Shown piece by piece: positions 50,218-59,876 of a stretch of 64,000 nt of DNA. The notes beneath the pieces were generated by a model, which ran no database searches, had not been told where the DNA came from, and saw only the letters and a list, made by a program, of their open reading frames with translations. Source of the stretch: JACMJL01 sp963791805 (GTDB lineage Bacteria > Bacillota > Clostridia > Clostridiales > Clostridiaceae); NCBI GenBank assembly GCA_963791805.1, contig CAWBTU010000006.1:1550001-1614000 (forward strand), read 5' to 3'. The translations under genes and the position numbers were made by a program. The number at the start of each line of letters is the position of its first letter. Position 1 is the first letter of the stretch.

Positions 50218-52134
50218 CTAAATTTCGTTAGCTTCTTTTATGCTTAAAGCAATCTTTTTAGCTTCTTTATTTACATCTAAAATTTTAGCTTTAACTTGTT
50301 GTCCAATTGTTAATTCTTCATCGGGTTTAGCAATTCTCTTATGGCATATTTCTGAAACGTGAACTAATGCATCAACACCAGATTCTAATTCTACAAAAGC
50401 ACCAAAACTAGCAAATCTCAATACTTTACAAAGAACGATTGTCCCTACTGGATATTTTTCATCAACATTTTTCCATGGATCTTCAGTTAGTGCTTTGATA
50501 CTTAAGGAAAGTTTCTTGTTTTCCTTATCAATATCAAGTATTGCGACTTTAATTTTATCTCCAACTTTTAAAATATCTGAAGGTTTATTAACTCTTGCCC
50601 ATGACAATTGGGAAACATGAAGTAAACCATCAATGCCTTCAACTTCTACAAAAGCACCGAAATCAGCTAATCTCTTAACTTCGCCTTCTACTACATCATC
50701 TTTTTGAAGTTTACTCCAAATAGCCTCGTCTATCTTTTCCTTATCAACTTTTAATAAGTCTCTTCTAGAAGCAACTATTCTAGAATTCCGCTTTCCATCA
50801 ACAAATTCAATAACTTTTACTTCAATCTCTTTTCCTATGTATGTTTTTAAATCATCTACATGGAATAGTTCGATATGAGAAGCTGGAATGAAAACTCTAA
50901 CACCTTTATAGCTACTTAAAATTCCACCTTTAACAGCTTCTTTAATAAGTACTTTTATTGCTTCTCCATTTTCATATGCATTCTTAATTTCTGAATAGCC
51001 TTTTTCTCTTGCTAATTCAGTTGTTGAAAGCACAACATATCCATCATCATTTCTTCTACTAATGATTTTTACATCAACAACATCACCTATTTTAAACATA
51101 TCAGCAATTGAAGTATCCATATCTTTTAATATTTCATTTTCAGGAAGAATTCCATCTACCTTATAACCAATATTTAAAAATACTTCCTTTTCATTTACAG
51201 CGATAACTTCGCCTTTTAATGCTTCACCTACAACTATTTGTCTATCATTTTGTTGCATAAATTCTAATTGTTCATTAACTTCTTGATCCATTTCATCATT
51301 CATTTTTACAATTGCCTCCTTAATAATCCATTCAGGTGTTGAAGCACCAGCTGTAACACCTATTTTCTTAATAGTATTTGACTTTATAATTTCATCAGGA
51401 ATTTCACCTGAATTTTCAACATGAATAGTGATTTTACAATTATTATTACATATTTCATATAATTTTGATGTATTTGAACTATTCTTTCCACCAATAATAA
51501 TCATAGCATCCACTTCTTTAGAAAGCTCTTCAGCTGCTTTTTGCCTAACTTCAGTTGCACTACAAATAGTATTGAATGCAACAATTTCTTTACAGCTTTT
51601 AACAATAACACTCATTACTTTTTCAAAGTTCTCTTGTTTTTCAGTAGTTTGTGATAATACACATATTTTTTTAGGAATACTATGTAAATCAACGCCATCT
51701 TTAGATATTAATGCAGTATTGTTACACCAACCGTTAATGCCTTGGACCTCAGGATGATCACTATCTCCTACAATTACTATCTGGTAACCTGCCTCGTAGT
51801 ATTCTTTTGCTTTACGTTGAATGTTCGCTACATGAGGACATGTAGCATCAACTATATTATTAACCTTACTTGAAAGTAAATCAAACACCTGTGGAGTAAT
51901 GCCGTGTGACCTAATTATAACCACATCATCACTATTAAGCATATCTATATTTTCTAAATTTATAGGAAATATACTCTTACTCTCTAAAAATTTAACCACA
52001 TCATTATTATGTATTAACGGACCAAGTGTGTAAATACTTTTATTATATTTATTTTTAATGTTTATCGCTTCATCCACAGCCCTTTTTACTCCATAGCAAA
52101 AACCAGCCTTGTCTGCTAATCTAACATCTCTCAA
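50218..52134 (-). CDS. ispH: Fusion of IspH (HMBPP reductase) and ribosomal protein S1
   Basis: This 638-aa protein joins two functions. Residues 1-280 are IspH, the [4Fe-4S] enzyme making IPP and DMAPP in the last step of the MEP pathway; cluster cysteines lie in AGFCYGVKRAVD, DATCPHV and NTICSATEVRQ. Residues about 295-638 contain four S1 RNA-binding domains, for example GEVKRLADFGAFVEVEGIDGLLHVSQLSW. Such IspH-RpsA fusions are known in clostridia. The 22-base gap to cmk suggests an operon, matching the usual cmk-rpsA link. Confidence 0.95.
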   Translation of the reverse strand: MRDVRLADKAGFCYGVKRAVDEAINIKNKYNKSIYTLGPLIHNNDVVKFLESKSIFPINLENIDMLNSDDVVIIRSHGITPQVFDLLSSKVNNIVDATCPHVANIQRKAKEYYEAGYQIVIVGDSDHPEVQGINGWCNNTALISKDGVDLHSIPKKICVLSQTTEKQENFEKVMSVIVKSCKEIVAFNTICSATEVRQKAAEELSKEVDAMIIIGGKNSSNTSKLYEICNNNCKITIHVENSGEIPDEIIKSNTIKKIGVTAGASTPEWIIKEAIVKMNDEMDQEVNEQLEFMQQNDRQIVVGEALKGEVIAVNEKEVFLNIGYKVDGILPENEILKDMDTSIADMFKIGDVVDVKIISRRNDDGYVVLSTTELAREKGYSEIKNAYENGEAIKVLIKEAVKGGILSSYKGVRVFIPASHIELFHVDDLKTYIGKEIEVKVIEFVDGKRNSRIVASRRDLLKVDKEKIDEAIWSKLQKDDVVEGEVKRLADFGAFVEVEGIDGLLHVSQLSWARVNKPSDILKVGDKIKVAILDIDKENKKLSLSIKALTEDPWKNVDEKYPVGTIVLCKVLRFASFGAFVELESGVDALVHVSEICHKRIAKPDEELTIGQQVKAKILDVNKEAKKIALSIKEANEI

Positions 52135-52155
52135 AATTTTCCCTCCCTCATTAAG

Positions 52156-52797
52156 TTATTTTTCAATGTAGGCGGATATAGTATCAACAACCTGATTAAT
52201 ATCCATAAAGGAAGTATCTATTTCTATTGCATCTTTGCTTTTAATTAAAGGTGTAACTTCTCTGTGCGTATCAATGTAATCCCTTTTTTCTATATCTTTT
52301 AATATATCTTCATAGTTTACATCCATACCTTTATCTGTAAGTTCTACAAATCTTCTTTTTGCCCTTTCCTCCGAGCTACCTGTTAGAAAAAACTTGTATT
52401 TAGAATTCTTTAATACTACAGTTCCTATATCTCTTCCATCCATTATAACATCATATTTTAAAGACATATCCCTTTGAAGTTTTACAAGAATCTCTCTTAC
52501 TTCTGATACTGCAGCATAATTTGAAACATTATTGCTAATAAATGGGGTAAAAATTTCATCATTTATATCCTCACCATTTAAAATCAGTCTATCATTTTGA
52601 AAATTCATCTCCATTTTATGAACAAAATCACATAAATCTTTTGTATTGCTAGGAACAATATTGTTTTTTAATGCTATTAAAGTTACTGCTCTGTACATAG
52701 AACCAGTATTTATATACATTAAATTATATTTTTTAGCTAGAAGCTTAGCAATTGTACTTTTGCCTGCTCCTGCTGGTCCATCAATTGCTATAGACAT
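52156..52797 (-). CDS. cmk: Cytidylate kinase
   Basis: Cmk (213 aa) phosphorylates CMP and dCMP. The P-loop is AIDGPAGAGKSTIAK, followed by YINTGSMYRAVTLIAL, MDGRDIGTVVL and KYKFFLTGSSEERAKRR. I chose ATG 52797; TTG 52803, nearer to GGAAGGAAG, is an alternative. A longer in-frame extension upstream has an unlike, very AT-rich composition and is rejected. It precedes ispH-rpsA, probably in one operon. Confidence 0.94.
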   Translation of the reverse strand: MSIAIDGPAGAGKSTIAKLLAKKYNLMYINTGSMYRAVTLIALKNNIVPSNTKDLCDFVHKMEMNFQNDRLILNGEDINDEIFTPFISNNVSNYAAVSEVREILVKLQRDMSLKYDVIMDGRDIGTVVLKNSKYKFFLTGSSEERAKRRFVELTDKGMDVNYEDILKDIEKRDYIDTHREVTPLIKSKDAIEIDTSFMDINQVVDTISAYIEK

Positions 52798-52900
52798 TTT
52801 CAAATCAAAACTCTTCCTTCCGTAGTAAAATAAATGCTTTACCTGTATACTATTCGATGTAAATAAATAAAATCCTTTAATAATGATAAATTCATAAAAT

Positions 52901-54130
52901 TCATTTAATATTATGAATTTTATTTCCAGCAAGATATCCGGTAGAAATTGCTAACTGAAGATTATATCCCCCAGTATATGCATCAATATCTATCATTTCG
53001 CCGGCAAAGGATAAATTCTCTACAATTTTTGATTTCATTGTAGATGCATGTATACTTTTAACGTCTACACCGCCTATAGTAATTATTGCTTCATCTATTG
53101 GTCTCAAGCCATTGATATTTAGAGTAAGTTCCTGAAGCAATTTAACTATTCTCTTTCTTTCTTCTTTTGTTATTAGATTTACCTTTTTATTTTCATCAAT
53201 TCCTGAAAGACTAATAATAATGGGAATAATTTTCTGAGGTAACAATTCATCTAAAGAATTTTTAAAATCTTTGTTTATATACTTATTAAAATCTCTTTGA
53301 ATCCTTTTATCTAGTTCTTCCTTACTTAAAGCTGGTTTTAGATTAATAATTGCTTTTAATTTGCTTTTGCCACTAACTACCCTACTTGCACTAAGCGCAA
53401 TAGGCCCAGAAATGCCATAATGAGTAAATAACATTTCTCCAAATTCCTTGTAAATAGTTTTATTCACATCATTCATTATACTAAGCTCAACATTTTTTAG
53501 TGACAAACCTTGAAGTTCCTTTACCCAATCCTCTTCAGTTACTATTGGTACTAAGGAAGGTCTAGTTGGTATTATTTTATGACCTAAGGTTCTTGAAAAT
53601 CTAATTCCATCTCCATTAGAGCCTGTTTGAGGATAAGATAACCCTCCTGTACACAAAATAAAATAATCTCCATAAATCATACTTTCGTTATCTAATTCTA
53701 CTCCAAGAATTTTATTGCCCTCTGTCAAAACACTTTTAACTTTTGCGTTAAGCATAACATCAACTTTTTTATTCTTTAGTTCAGTTTGAAATGCATTTAT
53801 AATATCGGAGGCTTTGTCAGAAACGGGGAAAACTCTATCTCCTCTTTCTATCTTTAATTCCACCCCAAGTTTGTTAAAAAATTTCATGGTATCCTCATTA
53901 GTAAAAGTATATAAAGCGCTGTATAAAAAATTAGGGTTTCCTGGTATAAAATCAAAAAATTCGCTTATATCTTTCGAATTCGTTATATTACATCTACCTT
54001 TTCCAGTAATATATAATTTTTTACCTAACTTTTCATTTTTTTCAATAAGAATCACTTCATTATGCTCAGAAGCTGCAATGGCCGCCATCATACCTGCTGG
54101 ACCACCACCAATAACTATAACTTTACTCAC
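52901..54130 (-). CDS. HI0933/YhiN family FAD-dependent flavoprotein
   Basis: This 409-aa flavoprotein belongs to the HI0933 family, sometimes called aminoacetone oxidase family. The N-terminal FAD motif is VIGGGPAGMMAAIAA with the following acidic residue in EVILIEKNEKLGKKL. The family stretch YITGKGRCNITN is present, as are CTGGLSYPQTGSNGDG and the C-terminal GEMIDIDAYTGGYNLQLA. The metabolic role is uncertain. It sits between the RpiR regulator and cmk. Confidence 0.9.
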   Translation of the reverse strand: MSKVIVIGGGPAGMMAAIAASEHNEVILIEKNEKLGKKLYITGKGRCNITNSKDISEFFDFIPGNPNFLYSALYTFTNEDTMKFFNKLGVELKIERGDRVFPVSDKASDIINAFQTELKNKKVDVMLNAKVKSVLTEGNKILGVELDNESMIYGDYFILCTGGLSYPQTGSNGDGIRFSRTLGHKIIPTRPSLVPIVTEEDWVKELQGLSLKNVELSIMNDVNKTIYKEFGEMLFTHYGISGPIALSASRVVSGKSKLKAIINLKPALSKEELDKRIQRDFNKYINKDFKNSLDELLPQKIIPIIISLSGIDENKKVNLITKEERKRIVKLLQELTLNINGLRPIDEAIITIGGVDVKSIHASTMKSKIVENLSFAGEMIDIDAYTGGYNLQLAISTGYLAGNKIHNIK

Positions 54131-54181
54131 AAATTCACCACCTATCTATTATAATTTAATATACTCTCTGAAATTATTCAA

Positions 54182-54212
54182 CAAAAAATTAAGCAGGGCT
54201 TTTTCCCTGCTT
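54182..54212 (-). terminator. Terminator after the RpiR gene
   Basis: On the minus strand AAGCAGGG, loop AAAAAG, CCCTGCTT (54212-54191) is followed by AATTTTTTG. Confidence 0.9.
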
Positions 54213-54218
54213 TCAAAT

Positions 54219-55100
54219 TTAATATTTTTCTTCTGAATCCTTGTAAGCAAATACTTGATAATCTTCCCAAATATTCTCTAGTTCGCTAAAAGTAGATGAT
54301 ATCTTCTCTCTTTCCCTAAGACCTACAGCAATTATTAGGGCATTTATTAGACTTAAAGGTGCTACTAAAGAATCTACAAAGGAGGCCATATTACTTTGAG
54401 CAATCAAAGTAAAATCAGCCTTTGCAGCTAGGGGAGAAAGTAAACTATCAGTAATAGCAACTACTTTAGTTCCCTTTCTATGAGCAAAATTAAGTGTTTC
54501 TATTGTCCTTGATGCATACCTTGGAAAACCAATACCTATAACTAAATCCTCATCTGTAATAGAAATCATTTGTTCAAAAATATCACTAATTCCATAACTA
54601 ACAACTTTAACATTATCTAAGATAAGGTTAAGATAAAATCCTAAGAACTCTGCTAGTGCAGTAGAGCTTCTTAACCCTATTATGTATATCTTTCTAGCTT
54701 CAAATATGCAATTAACTACATTTTCAAAAGTTTTAAGATTCATTTTATCTAAAGTAGCTCTAATATTCTCCATATCAGACTTAAGAACACCCTTTAAAGC
54801 ATTCTCTTCACTTATATAATTGTTTGAAAGTTCAATTCGTTGCACTGTAGTTAGTTTTGTCTTAATTAATTCTTGCAAAGCTTTTTGTAGTTCCGGATAG
54901 CCACTAAACCCCAGTTCATTAGCAAATCTAACTACTGTGGATTCACTTACCCCAACGCTAGTCCCAAGCTTAGATGCAGTCATAAAAGCAGCTTTATCGT
55001 AATGCTTTAGAATATATTCAGCAATCAACTTCTGTCCTTTACTCATTCTTGGAAATTTAATTTGTATTGTTCTCATTAAATCTTGTTTCGTATTTTCCAT
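54219..55100 (-). CDS. MurR/RpiR family transcriptional regulator
   Basis: This 293-aa regulator has an N-terminal RpiR-type helix-turn-helix (LGTSVGVSESTVVRFANELGF) and a C-terminal SIS sugar-phosphate-binding domain (KIYIIGLRSSTALAEFLGFY, VIGIGFPRYASRTIETL). Such proteins sense phosphosugars. No sugar-use gene is adjacent, so the target is unclear; similar orphan RpiR genes are found at this place in clostridia. It has its own terminator. Confidence 0.9.
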   Translation of the reverse strand: MENTKQDLMRTIQIKFPRMSKGQKLIAEYILKHYDKAAFMTASKLGTSVGVSESTVVRFANELGFSGYPELQKALQELIKTKLTTVQRIELSNNYISEENALKGVLKSDMENIRATLDKMNLKTFENVVNCIFEARKIYIIGLRSSTALAEFLGFYLNLILDNVKVVSYGISDIFEQMISITDEDLVIGIGFPRYASRTIETLNFAHRKGTKVVAITDSLLSPLAAKADFTLIAQSNMASFVDSLVAPLSLINALIIAVGLREREKISSTFSELENIWEDYQVFAYKDSEEKY

Positions 55101-55197
55101 TAAAATTCAATCCTCTCTCAGACCTGAAAAGTTATGAATTATTTTCTTAAGTTTATCATTATTTGCAAACTCTTTCAAGCAATTATTCATTTTTCAT

Positions 55198-55362
55198 TTA
55201 ATTGCTTTTATAAATATTCATAATTGTTGAATTTTCTTTCACCTTGACTCCGAATACAAGGTCGAATTGGCCTAGATTTTTATTCAAAAAATCTATTATT
55301 TTATACATTTCCTCAATTTCTTGAAATTCTTTTGTTGCGATTAATTCAAGACCATCTTTCAT
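55198..55362 (-). CDS. Small DUF4264/YpmA-like protein
   Basis: ATG 55362 opens a 54-aa frame ending at TAA 55198, with GGAGCC upstream of the start. The central sequence MYKIIDFLNKNL followed by FDLVFGVKV resembles the short YpmA/DUF4264 family of Firmicutes from memory. It starts 16 bases after rluB ends, consistent with an operon with rluB. Function is unknown. Confidence 0.7.
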   Translation of the reverse strand: MKDGLELIATKEFQEIEEMYKIIDFLNKNLGQFDLVFGVKVKENSTIMNIYKSN

Positions 55363-55378
55363 TTTTTATCGGCTCCTT

Positions 55379-56086
55379 CTATAAAGATTTTAAGTAAAGC
55401 ATTTCATTTTCATTTAAAAATCTCCATTTACCTAGTGGTAAATCACCTAAATTTATTTCTCCTACTGAGATTCTTTTTAATTCCTTAACCTCATGATCAA
55501 TTGCTTCACACATTTTTCGAATCTGTCTATTTTTACCTTCATGTATGGTAATCATTACTTTAGAAGTCCATTGGTATTTTTCTATTATTTCAAGGGAGGC
55601 TTCTGAAGTTACATAATCATCAATTTTCAATCCATTACAAAATCTATAGATTTCTTCATTATTAGGTACTCCATCAACAATTGCAATATAAACTTTATCT
55701 ATAGACTCTCTTGGATGGATTATTTTATTGTAAACATCACCATCATTAGTCATTAGTATCAGACCTGAAGTATCATAATCCAATCTTCCAATGGGATATA
55801 TCCTCTCTTCTACCTTTACTAAATCCATTATTGTTTCCCTATTCTTTTCATCTTTTACAGTAGCCACTACCCCTTCAGGCTTATTTAATATGATGTATAC
55901 TTTTTTTTCTTCCAATGATATCAAATTATTATCCACCAAAACTGTATCAAGTGTGGGATCAATTTTTTGTCCCATTTCACAAGTAGTTACTCCATTTACT
56001 TTTACTCTACCTTGTAAAATAATTTCTTCGCATTTTCTCCTTGAAGCAACTCCGCATTGTGCCATATATTTCTGTAATCTTTCCAT
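55379..56086 (-). CDS. rluB: rRNA pseudouridine synthase RluB-like
   Basis: This 235-aa enzyme of the RsuA/RluB family isomerises uridines in rRNA. An N-terminal S4 RNA-binding domain (MERLQKYMAQCGVASRRKCEEII) is followed by the catalytic motif IGRLDYDTSGLILMTND with the nucleophilic Asp. The end GKNRQIRKMCEAI is typical. I chose ATG 56086, conserved in the family; ATG 56098 is a possible alternative. Confidence 0.92.
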   Translation of the reverse strand: MERLQKYMAQCGVASRRKCEEIILQGRVKVNGVTTCEMGQKIDPTLDTVLVDNNLISLEEKKVYIILNKPEGVVATVKDEKNRETIMDLVKVEERIYPIGRLDYDTSGLILMTNDGDVYNKIIHPRESIDKVYIAIVDGVPNNEEIYRFCNGLKIDDYVTSEASLEIIEKYQWTSKVMITIHEGKNRQIRKMCEAIDHEVKELKRISVGEINLGDLPLGKWRFLNENEMLYLKSL

Positions 56087-56171
56087 TAATCTCACCATTG
56101 CTTTCTTTAAGAATACTCAAATTTTACATTTCAAAGAGAAAGTTGTCAATATATATTCTTCAACTATGTAG

Positions 56172-56200
56172 TTGCAAATAACTTGCATTTAGACTATAAT
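56172..56200 (+). promoter_or_regulatory. Promoter with overlapping palindrome, metal ABC genes
   Basis: TTGCAA (56172-56177) and a perfect TATAAT (56195-56200) are 17 bases apart. The -35 is inside an inverted repeat TGCAA-N5-TTGCA (56173-56187), which could be the operator of a metal-responsive repressor such as a Fur-family protein. The regulator is inferred only from the transporter downstream. Confidence 0.55.
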
Positions 56201-56234
56201 GTTAATGTTATAAATTTAAAGGAGAAAATGTCAG

Positions 56235-56900
56235 ATGATTGAAATAAAAAACTTGAATTTTTCTTATACAAAGAACTCACCTATTATCCTAAATGACATT
56301 AATTTAAATATTGAAAAAGGAACATATCTCTCTATATTAGGATCAAATGGTAGTGCAAAAAGTACCTTAATTAAAATTATTTTAAATCTATTAAAACCAA
56401 ATAGCGGCAGTATAAATATAAATACAAAATCTATTGGATATGTACCTCAGAAACTTGATATCCTTAATTCACAATTTCCTATTTCAATTTCAGAACTTTT
56501 ATATTGTCATTTAAGAGCAATAAAATCAAAAGACCCTTCAATAATAATGAAGTCTTTAAATGCAGTTGGAATGGCGGATTATAAAAACACTTTAATAGGA
56601 AACTTATCTGGTGGTCAAACTCAAAAGATTTTCATAGCACGGGCTTTAATGGGAAATCCAGACCTGCTAATCCTAGATGAACCTTCTACTGGAATAGATA
56701 TACAAAGCCAAGAAGACATTTACTCTATAATTACAAATTTAAATAGAAATTTGGGTATTACAGTAGTCTCTGTTGAACATAATTTAAAAGCTGCACTTGA
56801 AAATTCCACACAAATTTTTAGATTATCAAAAGGCACTGGTACTCTATATAGTATCGAAGAATATAGACGCAAATATAATATAGTGGAGGACTGTTTCTAA
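56235..56900 (+). CDS. znuC: Metal ABC transporter ATP-binding protein (ZnuC/AdcC-like)
   Basis: This 221-aa ATPase energises a Zn2+/Mn2+-type importer. Walker A is GSNGSAKST, in which the usual final Gly before Lys is Ala, a variant I recall in metal importers. The signature is LSGGQTQ, Walker B LLILDEPSTGID and the switch His lies in VSVEHN. It overlaps the permease gene by one base. No substrate-binding lipoprotein gene is present next to it. Confidence 0.88.
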   Translation: MIEIKNLNFSYTKNSPIILNDINLNIEKGTYLSILGSNGSAKSTLIKIILNLLKPNSGSININTKSIGYVPQKLDILNSQFPISISELLYCHLRAIKSKDPSIIMKSLNAVGMADYKNTLIGNLSGGQTQKIFIARALMGNPDLLILDEPSTGIDIQSQEDIYSIITNLNRNLGITVVSVEHNLKAALENSTQIFRLSKGTGTLYSIEEYRRKYNIVEDCF

Positions 56901-57691
56901 TGCTACAATATACTTTTATGCAAAATGCCTTAATGGCATCAATATTAATATCTATACTTTGTCCTTTTGTTGGAGTATTTTTAGTATTAAAAAAACATTC
57001 AATGATTGGAGATGCTTTAGCACATTCCTCCCTTGCAGGTGTTGCAATAGGTTTACTACTTGGATACAATCCAATAATCAGTGCATTTTTATTTACATCT
57101 TTATGCGCTCTTTTAATGGAATTTTTGAGGAATTACTATAAAAAGTATTCAGATCTTATCCTTGTCATTATATTAACCTTAAGTGTTGGAATTGCAATTA
57201 CTCTAATAAGCTCAGGAAGAATTCATGCAAATGTTAATTCCTTCTTATTTGGAAGTATTCTTACCGTTTCAAGAAATGATTTATTTACAGTATTATTTTT
57301 AAGTGTTCTTACTGTTATATTACTATATTTTTTATTTCAAAAGCTTCTTTACATAACTTTCGATGAAGAAGGTGCAACAATATCAGGGATTAATGTAAAG
57401 CTAATAAATTATGTTTTTGCTATTTTAGTTGGATGTACTATTTCAGTATCTATTAGAATTATCGGTATGCTAGTAATTTCATCCATGATTGCAATACCAG
57501 TTGCCACATCACTTCAACTTAATCAAAATTTTAAGAAAACCTTATTGTTTTCAATTTTATTTGGTTCCTTTGATATGCTGTCAGGTATAATGATTTCTTA
57601 TTATATTGATTGTGCTCCTGGCGGAACAATTGCGTTAGTTTCTGTATTTACATTAATAATAGTAATAATAGTAAAACAAATAAGAAAATGA
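56900..57691 (+). CDS. znuB: Metal ABC transporter permease (ZnuB-like)
   Basis: This 263-aa permease of the ABC-3 family has about seven or eight membrane helices. The conserved cytoplasmic loop HSMIGDALAHSSLAGVAIG and the late helix IRIIGMLVISSMIAIPVAT are typical of zinc/manganese permeases. It completes a two-gene ATPase-permease unit. The missing binding protein must lie elsewhere if the importer is functional. Confidence 0.88.
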   Translation: MLQYTFMQNALMASILISILCPFVGVFLVLKKHSMIGDALAHSSLAGVAIGLLLGYNPIISAFLFTSLCALLMEFLRNYYKKYSDLILVIILTLSVGIAITLISSGRIHANVNSFLFGSILTVSRNDLFTVLFLSVLTVILLYFLFQKLLYITFDEEGATISGINVKLINYVFAILVGCTISVSIRIIGMLVISSMIAIPVATSLQLNQNFKKTLLFSILFGSFDMLSGIMISYYIDCAPGGTIALVSVFTLIIVIIVKQIRK

Positions 57692-57720
57692 GGTCACAAT
57701 TTAATTGTAACCTCATTTTC
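57684..57720. terminator. Bidirectional terminator between znuB and hutU
   Basis: Arms 57684-57700 and 57704-57720 (17 bases, one mismatch) with GAAAATGAGG / CCTCATTTTC ends and a TTA loop. The stem starts inside the end of znuB. Confidence 0.85.
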
Positions 57721-59748
57721 TTATTTATTAGTAAATTTCATAACAGTACTTTTAATCAAATCTTCTTCAACTATATATGGTAAAGTAATATGATCTGAGC
57801 CCTTTCTTAAAAGGTTATATTCTACACTAGTTGATATAGAATTCTCATTACGTGCCCAGGATCTTCTTGCAACTCCTCCCATTACATCCCAAGGAATTGC
57901 ACTTTTTATTATATTATCAACTCTTTCACTTCCATCTAGTACAAGACCAAAACCTCCATTGATACACTTTCCGATACCTACTCCTCCACCATTATGCAAA
58001 GCAACTAAACTCATGCCTCTGGCAATATTACCTGCAAAACACTGTACAGACATATCAGCCATTATATTGCTTCCATCTTTTATGTTTGAAGTTTCTCTAA
58101 AAGGTGAATCAGTACCACTTACATCATGATGATCTCTTCCTATCATAATAGGTCCAACTTCGCTGTTTCGAACCATTTCGTTAAATTTAAGTGCTATATT
58201 CATTCTTCCAAGTGCATCTTGATATAATATTCTAGCTTGAGTTCCTACTACCATCTTATTCTTTTCTGCATCTCTAATCCATACGTAATTATCTCTATCT
58301 TGAGCTCTTCTATCAGGATTAATACATTCCATAGCAGCTTTATCAGTCTTTATTAAGTCTTCATGGTTCCTACTTAGACAAACCCATCTAAAAGGTCCAT
58401 ATCCATAGTCAAACAATTCAGGTCCCATTATATCTTCCACATAAGATGGGAAAATAAAACCATCTTTTTCATCTACTCCATTTTTAAGTATTTCCACTAC
58501 TCCAGCATCATAAACTGCCTTCATAAAGGAATTTCCATAATCAAAGAAATAAGTACCTTTGTTTACCAAAGCTTTAATTAATTCAAAATGCTTTCTTAAA
58601 CTTTTATCAACTAATTCTCTAAATTTTATTCTATCATTTTTTAGAAGGATTGTTCTTTCTTCAAAACTTATTCCTTGAGGACAATATCCTCCATCATAAA
58701 CTGCATGACAAGAAGTTTGATCAGATAACAATTCAATATTAATATTTTTATCTAGTGAATATTGAAGTAAATCTACAATATTGCCGTGATAAGCTATAGA
58801 AATAGTCTTTTGATTTTTTTGATATTCTAGTGCCATTTTAAATATTTCTTCTAAATCAGAGGAAGCAATACTTACCCAGCCTTGATCTAATCTAGTTTTA
58901 ATTCTTGAATAATCTACTTCAGCAATTATTCCAACTCCATTTGCAATTTCAACAGCCTTTGGTTGAGCACCACTCATTCCTCCCAGTCCTGAACTTACAA
59001 AGATATGCCCTTTTAAATCCTCATGAGCCTTAATACCTAACTTTAATCTTCCTGCATTTAAAAGAGTATTAAACGTACCATGAACAATACCTTGTGGTCC
59101 AATATACATCCAACCACCAGCTGTCATTTGACCATAATTTGCAACACCCATTTGCATAGCATAATGCCAATCTTTTTGAGTATCAAACATACCTATCATC
59201 ATAGCGTTCGTAATTATAACTCTAGGAGATTCTGGACTTGATTTAAATAATCCAAGTGGATGTCCAGATTCAATTACTAAAGTTTGATTTTCTGTAAGAA
59301 CTTCTAGGTATTTCATAATCAAAAGATACTGCATCCAGTTCTGACATACCTGTCCTGTCTCTCCATATGTAACAAGTTCATAAGGATAAAGTGCAGTTTC
59401 AAAGTCCAAATTATTATCAATCATTACTTGAAAAGCTTTTCCTTCAATACAGTTACCTTTATATTCTTGTATAGGTTTACCATAGATTTCTTCACTAGGT
59501 CTAAACCTATAACCATATATTCTACCATAAGAAACTAATTCATTCATAAATTCAGGTGCTAAAACAGAATGCATTTCGCTTGGAATATATCGTAATGCAT
59601 TTTTAAGCGCAACTTCCGCCTGGTCCTTCGTTAAATTAAACCCTCTGTCTGGAGCTCGTCTAATACCTTCTTTAAATTCAGGCATATCAGGTAAAACCGA
59701 ATCCAATTTAATTGTCATAGCTTCTGAAATATCAACATTGTTAACCAT
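57721..59748 (-). CDS. hutU: Urocanate hydratase, long form
   Basis: Urocanase (675 aa) converts urocanate to imidazolonepropionate in histidine breakdown, using tightly bound NAD+. Characteristic segments are GQMTAGGWMYIGPQGIVHGT, SSGLGGMSGAQPKA, IMIGRDHHDVSGTDSPFRET and VALHNGGGVGIGKC. At 675 aa it is longer than the roughly 555-aa proteobacterial and Bacillus form and closer to the length of animal urocanase. No other hut gene is adjacent. Two repeat elements lie in its leader. Confidence 0.93.
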   Translation of the reverse strand: MVNNVDISEAMTIKLDSVLPDMPEFKEGIRRAPDRGFNLTKDQAEVALKNALRYIPSEMHSVLAPEFMNELVSYGRIYGYRFRPSEEIYGKPIQEYKGNCIEGKAFQVMIDNNLDFETALYPYELVTYGETGQVCQNWMQYLLIMKYLEVLTENQTLVIESGHPLGLFKSSPESPRVIITNAMMIGMFDTQKDWHYAMQMGVANYGQMTAGGWMYIGPQGIVHGTFNTLLNAGRLKLGIKAHEDLKGHIFVSSGLGGMSGAQPKAVEIANGVGIIAEVDYSRIKTRLDQGWVSIASSDLEEIFKMALEYQKNQKTISIAYHGNIVDLLQYSLDKNINIELLSDQTSCHAVYDGGYCPQGISFEERTILLKNDRIKFRELVDKSLRKHFELIKALVNKGTYFFDYGNSFMKAVYDAGVVEILKNGVDEKDGFIFPSYVEDIMGPELFDYGYGPFRWVCLSRNHEDLIKTDKAAMECINPDRRAQDRDNYVWIRDAEKNKMVVGTQARILYQDALGRMNIALKFNEMVRNSEVGPIMIGRDHHDVSGTDSPFRETSNIKDGSNIMADMSVQCFAGNIARGMSLVALHNGGGVGIGKCINGGFGLVLDGSERVDNIIKSAIPWDVMGGVARRSWARNENSISTSVEYNLLRKGSDHITLPYIVEEDLIKSTVMKFTNK

Positions 59749-59876
59749 TATTAAATCTCCATTCTAAATTAATATTTATTTTTAGTTTACATAATCATTA
59801 TTATGGTTTATTAATGACTCTATTGATTTCAAAATCTTTATGTCTCGTATTTTCAATCTATTTTATTTTTTCATTT

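Noticed and set aside
52798..52932. N-terminal extension of cytidylate kinase by 45 residues
   Set aside because: The extra residues are hydrophobic/AT-driven, absent in the family, and would overlap the preceding gene's end. The P-loop start at 52797 fits the family length.
53814..54236. 140-codon open frame on the plus strand opposite the flavoprotein gene
   Set aside because: It is antisense to a well-conserved FAD protein, has no recognisable domain and its composition follows from the opposite strand.
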